Source of the DNA: Nitrospirota bacterium | Lineage (GTDB): Bacteria > Nitrospirota > Thermodesulfovibrionia > UBA6902 | Reading direction: 5' to 3' | DNA: 64,000 nt | Assembly (NCBI GenBank): GCA_016234115.1 | Contig: JACRHD010000012.1 | Coordinates: 78,128-142,127, forward strand | In this document: positions 47,183 to 54,914 of the stretch, piece after piece | Layout of the letters: each line of letters begins with the position of its first letter | How positions within the stretch are numbered: position 1 is the stretch's first letter | Notes under the pieces: model-generated | Database searches by the model: none | Told to the model about the DNA's origin: nothing | What the model saw: only the letters and a program-made list of their open reading frames with translations | Program-made: the position numbers and the translations under genes

Positions 47183-49327
47183 ATGACCCAGCCCGTTATC
47201 CTGCCCGACAGGCTCAGAGGACTGCAGGACCTTGCATACAATCTCTGGTGGAGCTGGCATCCGGCGGCCCGGATGCTGTTTAAAACGCTGGACCGTGTGG
47301 CCTGGAAAGAAAGCGGCCATAACCCGGTCAGGATGCTGAGGGACCTTCCCGAAGACATATTAAAATCCGCCGCGCTCAACCAGGAATTCATCCGTCACTA
47401 CGATGTAGTCCTTGCAAGGTTCCACAAGGAAATGGATTCAAGAGGCGGCTGGTTTTCGGAAAACATCTCTGCTCCCGAATGCATGCCCGTCGCCTATTTC
47501 TCGGCGGAATACGGACTGCACCATTCCCTTCCTTTTTACGCGGGCGGGCTGGGCTTTCTTGCCGGCGATTATCTCAAAGAATGCAGCGACCTCGGCGTGC
47601 CCCTCGTGGCTGTGGGCTTTATGTACCCCGGGGGATACCTCAGGCAGACGATCCGCGCCGACGGATGGCAGGAAAGCGTGGGTGAAGTCCTCGACAGGGA
47701 CGCGGCCCCTATCGTAAGGGTGCTGGATGAAAAAGGCGGGCAGCTCGTAGTGAAAGTCCCCTTTATCGACCCGCCGCTTTACATTTCCGTGTGGAAGGTC
47801 CAGGTCGGACACATACCCCTGTATCTTATGGACACCGATATAGAGATGAACGACCCCTGGAACAGGGGGATATCCGCGCATCTTTATGCCGGTGACGTCG
47901 AACAGAGGCTGCGCCAGGAGATCGTTCTCGGCATAGGGGGAAGCGAAGTGCTGAATATGCTTGGCGTAAAATGCTCAATGCTCCACCTCAATGAAGGCCA
48001 TCCCGCCTTCGCTATTTTTGAAAAGATACGCGAAAGAGTGGAAACCGGCGCGTCTTACGACGACGCCGTCAGGCAGGTGCGCGACACGACCATTTTCACG
48101 ACCCATACTCCCGTGCCGGCCGGGCATGACGTCTTTCCGTTTCATCTGATGGACAAGTATTTCGGAAATTATTGCCCCCTGATCGGTCTCAGCCGCGAGG
48201 CCTTCCTGCAAATGGGAATAAACCCGGATGACCCGTCGGGGTTCAATATGACCTCCTTTGCCCTTAAGATGTCCGCGTATCACAACGGCGTGAGCAAAAA
48301 ACACGGCGCGGTCTCCCGCAGTATGTGGCGCAGCATGTGGCCGGGCGTAAAGGAAGACGACGTCCCGATTGATCACATAACCAACGGCGTCCATGTGCCT
48401 ACATGGATAGAGCCCAAGATGGAGCTCCTCTTCAATAAATATCTCGGCCCGCAGTGGCTGGAAGACCATGACAACCCGTTAGTATGGGAGCTCGTGGACG
48501 ACATCAGCGACCGTGAGCTCTGGCAGGGCCACTACTGGGTGAAAATGAAACTCATAAATTTCATCCATGAAAGGGCTCGCCGGAGGTTCGTGCAAAACCG
48601 CGTCAATCCCGTCAATGTGGTAGTGGGAGGAACGCTCCTGGACCCGATGGCCCTTACAGTGGGTTTCGCGCGGCGTTTCGCGACTTATAAAAGGGCGGAC
48701 CTTATATTTCATGACATTGAACGCCTGAAGAAGCTGTTGAATAACCGCTGGAGGCCGCTGCAGATCATATTCGCGGGCAAGGCCCACCCAACGGATGAGG
48801 ATGGGAAAAGGGTCCTCCAGAGGATATTCAATTTTGCCAAAGACTCCGCCCTCGGCGGCAGGATCGCCCTTGTGGAGGACTATGATGAACAACTGGCCCA
48901 GTACCTTACGCACGGCGTGGATGTCTGGCTCAATAACCCCATTCCGCCTCTCGAAGCGAGCGGGACAAGCGGTATGAAGGCCTCTCTCAACGGCGTCCCG
49001 CACCTGAGCATTCTCGACGGCTGGTGGGCGGAAGGATATAATGGTAAAAACGGCTGGGCGTTCGGCGCTGATGAAATAACCGGCGACAGGACGGGACCCG
49101 ACGCGGACGCCATATACGACATCCTGGAAAAGGACATTGTCCCTCTCTTTTACAGGCTGGATGAAGACGGCGTACCCTGCGACTGGGTAAAGGTCATGAA
49201 GGAGTCCATAAAAAGCGCGGCCCCCTTTTTCAGCGCGAGGAGAATGGTAAAGGAGTACGTGAGAAAGTTTTATGAAAACGCCCTGAAAGCGCCCGCCGGG
49301 TCCGTTGCAGTCAACGTCCTTGATTGA
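47183..49327 (+). CDS. glgP: alpha-glucan/glycogen phosphorylase
   Basis: RLRGLQDLAYNLWWSWHPAARMLF; LHLNEGHPAFAIFEKIRE; FAGKAHPTDEDGK; EASGTSGMKASLNG; SD AGGAGG before ATG 47183. Confidence 0.95.
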   Translation: MTQPVILPDRLRGLQDLAYNLWWSWHPAARMLFKTLDRVAWKESGHNPVRMLRDLPEDILKSAALNQEFIRHYDVVLARFHKEMDSRGGWFSENISAPECMPVAYFSAEYGLHHSLPFYAGGLGFLAGDYLKECSDLGVPLVAVGFMYPGGYLRQTIRADGWQESVGEVLDRDAAPIVRVLDEKGGQLVVKVPFIDPPLYISVWKVQVGHIPLYLMDTDIEMNDPWNRGISAHLYAGDVEQRLRQEIVLGIGGSEVLNMLGVKCSMLHLNEGHPAFAIFEKIRERVETGASYDDAVRQVRDTTIFTTHTPVPAGHDVFPFHLMDKYFGNYCPLIGLSREAFLQMGINPDDPSGFNMTSFALKMSAYHNGVSKKHGAVSRSMWRSMWPGVKEDDVPIDHITNGVHVPTWIEPKMELLFNKYLGPQWLEDHDNPLVWELVDDISDRELWQGHYWVKMKLINFIHERARRRFVQNRVNPVNVVVGGTLLDPMALTVGFARRFATYKRADLIFHDIERLKKLLNNRWRPLQIIFAGKAHPTDEDGKRVLQRIFNFAKDSALGGRIALVEDYDEQLAQYLTHGVDVWLNNPIPPLEASGTSGMKASLNGVPHLSILDGWWAEGYNGKNGWAFGADEITGDRTGPDADAIYDILEKDIVPLFYRLDEDGVPCDWVKVMKESIKSAAPFFSARRMVKEYVRKFYENALKAPAGSVAVNVLD

Positions 49328-49506
49328 CTTGCTTGACCAGGATTATTCATAAACTCCGGGAGGGGACTTTGTTTTTCATGCAGACACTACCTGACCGGGG
49401 TCAATTCCTCCCAGTGCAGATTGGAGCCGATATTCGGATTATAGCTCGGGATGTCTGTAACTACATACTCGCCGAGGTTGTTGGCAAAGGCGCGGCCGCG
49501 GACGGG

Positions 49507-50597
49507 GAAAGAAGGAAGAGGGTCAGACTTAAGAGCGAAAGAAGGAAGAGGGTCAGACTTAAAAATTGAGTTTCTTAATTGATCTGCCCACCCATTCCAT
49601 ATCAGCTTCAAATATTTCTTTATCTTTAAGCGTCATCGATATTATAGCAGGATCTCTTCCCAGATATTCCGCTATCTCTTTTCCTTTATAGCCATATTCC
49701 ACGGCCAATAGAATAAATATCTTCCTGCTTAATGATATGCCGGCAAGTTTACTCTTTCCACGTATTTGTTTGAGAGTCGTTCCCTTTGAATCCTCCACAC
49801 ATTTCGCTATTTCTGCCAAAGTATATTCCCCCGCCCTCTTCTCCTTCTTTAATTCTCCATCATACCTTTCTATTACATTGTCCAGAAATTCTTCGCTTCC
49901 AAGCACTCTCTGGTCGATTGTTCTGTAAATATCATCTCTTGTTATGGCAAGTCCATCTCCCATAAACTCTCTATACAGCCTTCTCGATGTCGGTTTGTCT
50001 TCAGAGAAGAGCCTCAAAACACGATCCGTGTCAACTATACTGTTCTCTTTCTCTCTGCCTGCATAAAAGTTATGACTGCTCCAATTATAATCCTGTAATT
50101 CCCTGACCATTTTTGCCCTTAGAGGATTCATGTGAATGTATTTAATAAGTGAAAGCAGATAAACATCCCTGTCACACAGGATCGCCTTATATCTCCCTTG
50201 AAAGTGATGCCCGACTGTTTTATGCCTCCTGTTAAAATACATCGTATAACTCTGGTTTATTCCTTGCTGTATTTTTGACAAAGGCGTCCTGCCGACTTCC
50301 ATTAACAGATGCACATGATTACTCATCAATACGTAGCTGTATAAATAGAATTGATACCGTTTCTTGTAATTGGATAGGATTTCAAGATATTTCAGAATGT
50401 CTTTTCTGTCTCCGAATATCTTTTCTCTCCGGTTGCCCCGGATTATTACGTGATAGAACGCCCCTTCGTACTCTATCCTCGGTTTCCTCGCCATGTCCCC
50501 ACGTCCCTGATGATGAATAAATCTGTAACAGCTTACACTCAGTAATGCAATTATTTCAAGCTGATTAATATCTCAATTTTTAAGTCTGACCCTGCCC
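49507..50597 (-). mobile_element. RAYT-type (REP-associated Y1 transposase) element with 21-bp perfect terminal inverted repeats
   Basis: GGGTCAGACTTAAAAATTGAG at 49550-49570 and its exact reverse complement at 50572-50592; 26-nt left-end motif present twice (49507-49532, 49537-49562). Confidence 0.8.
49559..50494 (-). CDS. REP-associated tyrosine transposase (Y1_Tnp)
   Basis: MARKPRIEYEGAFYHVIIRGNRREKIF...YVLMSNHVHLLME...IKYIHMNPLRAKMV. Confidence 0.93.
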   Translation of the reverse strand: MARKPRIEYEGAFYHVIIRGNRREKIFGDRKDILKYLEILSNYKKRYQFYLYSYVLMSNHVHLLMEVGRTPLSKIQQGINQSYTMYFNRRHKTVGHHFQGRYKAILCDRDVYLLSLIKYIHMNPLRAKMVRELQDYNWSSHNFYAGREKENSIVDTDRVLRLFSEDKPTSRRLYREFMGDGLAITRDDIYRTIDQRVLGSEEFLDNVIERYDGELKKEKRAGEYTLAEIAKCVEDSKGTTLKQIRGKSKLAGISLSRKIFILLAVEYGYKGKEIAEYLGRDPAIISMTLKDKEIFEADMEWVGRSIKKLNF

Positions 50598-50605
50598 GAC
50601 ACATC

Positions 50606-51229
50606 TTAAATCTCATTCATAAAGAAATTCTCCACCCTCTCTCTCCCGATTGTCGTATCCGGGCCGTGGCCTGAAAAGACCTTGGTGTCCTCCGGCAAAT
50701 CAATCAGGCGTCTGAACGACTTCCTGAGCTCTTCGATGCTCCCGCCGGGGAAATCCGTCCTGCCGACGGAGCCCTCGAAAATAGTATCGCCGGAGAACAC
50801 CACGCCTTCCCCATAAAGGCATATAGCGCCCTGGCTGTGGCCCGGGGTGTGCATGACCTTAAAACTCAGACCGCCCGCCTCTATCGCGTCTCCCTCATCG
50901 ACAAACCTGTCGATCTGCGGCAGGTCATCGACACTGTAACCCCAGAAAGCGGCCTGGTCCCTTGCCAGGGCGTAAGCCTCCACGTCGTCCTTATGCATGA
51001 GTATCTTCGCGCCAGTGGCCCTCTTGATGTCCCCTGCGGCCCCGATATGGTCAAAATGGGCGTGAGTCAATACCACGGCGCTTACTTCAAGGCCGTGTTC
51101 CTTTATTTCATCGAGGACCCTGTCGGACTCGTCGCCCGGATCAATTACAATCGCCTGTTTCGTCTTCTTGTCACCGACGATATAACAGTTCTCCTGAAGC
51201 GGCCCGACTACTAATTTTTTGATGATCAT
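50606..51229 (-). CDS. MBL-fold hydrolase (glyoxalase II-like)
   Basis: VVLTHAHFDHIGAAGDIKRATGAKILMHKDD; HTPGHSQGAICLYGEGVVFSGDTIF. Confidence 0.93.
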   Translation of the reverse strand: MIIKKLVVGPLQENCYIVGDKKTKQAIVIDPGDESDRVLDEIKEHGLEVSAVVLTHAHFDHIGAAGDIKRATGAKILMHKDDVEAYALARDQAAFWGYSVDDLPQIDRFVDEGDAIEAGGLSFKVMHTPGHSQGAICLYGEGVVFSGDTIFEGSVGRTDFPGGSIEELRKSFRRLIDLPEDTKVFSGHGPDTTIGRERVENFFMNEI

Positions 51230-51245
51230 GATATTTTCTCCTTCT

Positions 51246-52811
51246 TTATTTTTTCCTCTTCTCCTTATACATCTTCACAAGATACGTCAACTCTTCACTC
51301 TTGAGCATGCGCATAATCAGGACATACACCGCGAGATAAAATAAAACCGCTGCGATCATGATGCCGGTCTTTTCGACGGTCCTCCCTCCATGCATCCATA
51401 TATCTCCCCTGACTATGAGCCAGCCGGCAATCCCCGTTACCGCGGAGGCGGCGGATATCTTCATGAAAGACGCTGCTATCTTCCTTCCGTCGACATTGCC
51501 CAGCTTTTTTCTCAACATGAAAAAAAGGACGCAGAAATTCGCCGATGCCGCTACGGAATTGGCGAGAGCGAGCCCGCTGTGCCTGAGCGGCTTCAGCAGA
51601 AGCAGGCTGAGAATGATATTGGTTATTACGGCAAAGACCGCTATCTTTACCGGCGTCTTTGTGTCCTGCATGGAATAAAAGCATGCCGTTACGATACGCA
51701 CACCGACAATGGCCCATATCCCAAGGGAATAGAAAAGCAGGGCCTCTGACGTGCCGAGGGTCGCGGCGTATTGAAATTTGCCTCTCTGAAAAAGTATGTT
51801 CACTATCGGCCCTCTCAGCGCTATCAGTCCCGCCATCGCCGGGATGGTGATAAAGAACAGCATCCTCAGGGCGAATGAAAAATCGCTCCTCAGATGACCG
51901 AACTCCCCTTTCGCGGCATGCGCGGACAGCGCCGGAAGCACCGCCATCCCCATGGCGACGCCGAATATCCCAACGGGAAACTGGATGAGTCTCATCGAGT
52001 AGTAAAGATATGTAATGCTTCCCTCCGGCAGATAGGACGCGAGGATTGTGCTGACAAATATATTGATCTGCACAACGGCCATCCCCATTGTTGCCGGAAG
52101 TATCAGGACGGACATCCTCTTCAACCCGGGATGCCCGAAATTCAATTCAGGCGTTAATGAATAACCGTTCTTATAAAAAGAAGGCAGTTGAAAGGCAAGC
52201 TGAACCAACCCCCCTGACACTACGCCTATCGCGACCGATACGATCGGCTGTTGAAGCGCCTGAGACAATAAGAGCACCGCCGCGATCGTAACGACATTCA
52301 GCACGGCGGGGGCCAGTGCGGGCATGAAAAAGACCCGTTTCGTATTAAGCGCCCCCATTACAAGAGATGCAAGGCTCATAAAAAGCAGGAACGGGAACAT
52401 CACCCTCGTAAGAATTACCGTCAGCTTGAACTTTTCCGGCTGGACCAGGAAACCGGGCGCTATCGCGGCAACGAGCGCGGGGGCGAAAATGACGCCGGCG
52501 ACGCAGACCAGACCTACAACGATCAGGATGGCCGTGAAAGTAATTCTCACGAGCCTCCGGGCTTCTTCTTCCCCCTGCCTTGTCCGGTATTCCGTCAGGA
52601 CCGGCACGAACGCAGAGGACATGGACCCTTCCGCAAAAAGCTCCCGCAGGAGATTAGGGACCCTGAACGCTACAAAGAACGTGTCCGAAAGGCCGCTCGC
52701 CCCGAAAAAGACCGCCAGTATCATGTCCTTGATATACCCGAGTATCCTGCTGATGAAGGTCGCCACCGACATCAGACCGGCCGCCTTTGTTATGTTCTTT
52801 TTCTCATCCAT
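51246..52811 (-). CDS. murJ: lipid II flippase MurJ
   Basis: AAGLMSVATFISRILGYIKDMILAVFFGASGLSDTFFVAFRVPNLLRELFAEGSMSSAFVPV. Confidence 0.95.
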   Translation of the reverse strand: MDEKKNITKAAGLMSVATFISRILGYIKDMILAVFFGASGLSDTFFVAFRVPNLLRELFAEGSMSSAFVPVLTEYRTRQGEEEARRLVRITFTAILIVVGLVCVAGVIFAPALVAAIAPGFLVQPEKFKLTVILTRVMFPFLLFMSLASLVMGALNTKRVFFMPALAPAVLNVVTIAAVLLLSQALQQPIVSVAIGVVSGGLVQLAFQLPSFYKNGYSLTPELNFGHPGLKRMSVLILPATMGMAVVQINIFVSTILASYLPEGSITYLYYSMRLIQFPVGIFGVAMGMAVLPALSAHAAKGEFGHLRSDFSFALRMLFFITIPAMAGLIALRGPIVNILFQRGKFQYAATLGTSEALLFYSLGIWAIVGVRIVTACFYSMQDTKTPVKIAVFAVITNIILSLLLLKPLRHSGLALANSVAASANFCVLFFMLRKKLGNVDGRKIAASFMKISAASAVTGIAGWLIVRGDIWMHGGRTVEKTGIMIAAVLFYLAVYVLIMRMLKSEELTYLVKMYKEKRKK

Positions 52812-52868
52812 AAAATATTGTTATTCGTTACATGTTGAGATCACATGTTATTTACATCTGCTTCAGTT

Positions 52869-52976
52869 CGTCATTCCCGAGGTATTTATCGGGAATCCAG
52901 TATTCTTAATACCAAGTGCTTCTGGATTCCCGCTTAAGGATTGCCAACAGTAGGTGCTTTAGGCACGGGAATGACG
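52869..52976. repeat. dispersed TCATTCCCG repeat with 22-nt internal insert
   Basis: cgtcattcccga...tcgggaatccag...ctggattcccgcttaagga[insert]cgggaatgacg. Confidence 0.8.
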
Positions 52977-53132
52977 GCGATCGTCTTATCCACATAATTC
53001 CCAATGGAATATTACATCTAATTAAATAACAGTCTTCTCTCTCAACGGTTGACTTTACCATACAGTTAATGTTAAAAAATATAACATTTTTTCCGGATAA
53101 ATTTTAAACTTTTCATAAAGGAGGGCAATCAA

Positions 53133-53405
53133 TTGCCAGCAAAAGCAGCGCCCAAAAGAAGCAAGTCGGTCCTTAAGAGGGCCCGGCAGGCGGAAGCCTT
53201 GACTCTCAAGAACAGGTCCATAAAGAGCACGTTGAAGACCCTTGCTAAAAATGTTGAAGCCGAAGTCGCGGGCAAGAATACCGAGGCCGCGAAGGCAGCC
53301 CTGAACAAGGCTGTTTCCGCTCTCGATACGGCGGCAAGGAAAAAGATCATCCACAGAAATACGGCGGCAAGGAGGGTCTCGCAGCTCACAAAGCTCGTCA
53401 AGTAG
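53133..53405 (+). CDS. rpsT: 30S ribosomal protein S20
   Basis: KAAPKRSKSVLKRARQAEALTLKNRSIKSTLKT...RKKIIHRNTAARRVSQLTKLV; TTG start after AGGAGGG. Confidence 0.95.
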   Translation: MPAKAAPKRSKSVLKRARQAEALTLKNRSIKSTLKTLAKNVEAEVAGKNTEAAKAALNKAVSALDTAARKKIIHRNTAARRVSQLTKLVK

Positions 53406-54351
53406 TTGACCTCTTTTGCAGCAGCTTAATCAGCAAAACCTCAAGTACAAGCTCCGGTCTCCCTGACCTCTTTAATCCCAGGTCCGCTTCATGCAGGTCC
53501 CGGAAGATGCGGAAGAAATCCTCTTCCTGAAATGACGGCAGGTATTTTACCAGCACCCTGTACGTCGTCTCCTTCATCTTCATGGGTCTTTTGCCCTTGT
53601 TCATCCACAGTAAATAGAATTGCCTGTAGTGCCAGTTCAGGGTCCCCATGATAAGGGGCAGTTCATGGCTGCTCATATTTGAAATCAGGTTCTTCATTAT
53701 CATGAAGGCCCTTGAGCTTTTCCCGGATGTCAGAGAGTCTACAAGCTCGAAGGCCGTAAATTCCCTGACCCTGCCGGCGGAAGAGACGACGTCGCCGCCG
53801 CTGACGGTCCTGCTGCCAGACGAAGCCAATTTCTCAAGCTCCATAGTAAGAAGGCCGACCTCATACCCCACATATTCTATCAGGGAATCCACCGCTTCAT
53901 CGGTCAGCCGGAGCCCCCTCTGCGCCCCGGCCTGCTTCAGCCATGCCGGTATGTCGCTGTCCCTTATGATCAGAGAATAGACCTTCGCAATGTCCAGAGA
54001 GGCCGCGGGGGCCTTCCGGGAAAGCACAACCACACAGGCGGTCTCTGCGGGGTTTGCAAAATACGGCACAAGGGCCTTGACCGCAGGGGCCGGAAACGCG
54101 TGAAAGTCCTTCAACACCACAAGCCGTCTCGAAGACATAAACGGCAAGGTCGAAGCGGCGTTTACAATCTCCTGCGGCGATGAGGCGGGATAGAAGACGT
54201 CATAATTAAACTCCTCCGGGCCCCCGGCAATGACTGCGCCGACGATCCTCGGGAGCGCTTCCTCAAGAAATAAGCTTTCTTCACTCCATATAAAATATAG
54301 GGCGGCCGGAAGACCGTTTTCGATTTCCCTGAGAAGCGCCTTATTTTGCAT
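53398..54351 (-). CDS. holA: DNA polymerase III subunit delta
   Basis: YFIWSEESLFLEEAL; domain layout and lptE-leuS neighbourhood. Confidence 0.9.
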   Translation of the reverse strand: MQNKALLREIENGLPAALYFIWSEESLFLEEALPRIVGAVIAGGPEEFNYDVFYPASSPQEIVNAASTLPFMSSRRLVVLKDFHAFPAPAVKALVPYFANPAETACVVVLSRKAPAASLDIAKVYSLIIRDSDIPAWLKQAGAQRGLRLTDEAVDSLIEYVGYEVGLLTMELEKLASSGSRTVSGGDVVSSAGRVREFTAFELVDSLTSGKSSRAFMIMKNLISNMSSHELPLIMGTLNWHYRQFYLLWMNKGKRPMKMKETTYRVLVKYLPSFQEEDFFRIFRDLHEADLGLKRSGRPELVLEVLLIKLLQKRSTT

Positions 54352-54895
54352 AGGTAATGATGATGCGTCCTACAAGCTCTTTTGCGATCTCGCTGCAGGC
54401 CTTGTCGGTCGCCAGTTCCTTGAAGGCGACGCTTTCACTCACTGTGCCGGTAGTCTGGAAGGTAATTTTTATGGGCGACTCCAGGGAACTGAATTCAGTG
54501 ACCCTTCCAGCGTCCGTCAATTTGATGTCCACCCGAAGCAGGATGGACTGCTCCTTTATCCTGTCGTCAACCGCCGCGATGGCGCCTAACTGAAAAGAAG
54601 TGACCGTAGCTTCGAGCTCAACTTCCCCGCCTGTGCCCGCGACCTCGATCCCCTGGCTGATAAACTCCCTTGAGAGGGCGATATGCATCCGCTCTTCAAG
54701 TCTCGGCTCGTATGTCCTGTTCCGGACCTGTTTAATCGTGACTGAATGAAACGGCAGGGACGTCGAACCGATCATGCGATAACCGCAGGAGGAAACAAGT
54801 AACAAGTAACAAGTGACAAGTGACAGGGAAAGAATAAGAAATATTATGCGCGCCGCCGCGCTTCTGCCGTTTTTTTTACTTCTGCACTTCTGCAC
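54341..54895 (-). CDS. lptE: LPS assembly lipoprotein LptE
   Basis: LVSSCGYRMIGSTSLPFHSVTIKQVRNRTYEPRLEERMHIALSREF. Confidence 0.85.
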   Translation of the reverse strand: MQKCRSKKNGRSAAARIIFLILSLSLVTCYLLLVSSCGYRMIGSTSLPFHSVTIKQVRNRTYEPRLEERMHIALSREFISQGIEVAGTGGEVELEATVTSFQLGAIAAVDDRIKEQSILLRVDIKLTDAGRVTEFSSLESPIKITFQTTGTVSESVAFKELATDKACSEIAKELVGRIIITYAK

Positions 54896-54914
54896 TTCTG
54901 CGCTTCCTCCCTTT

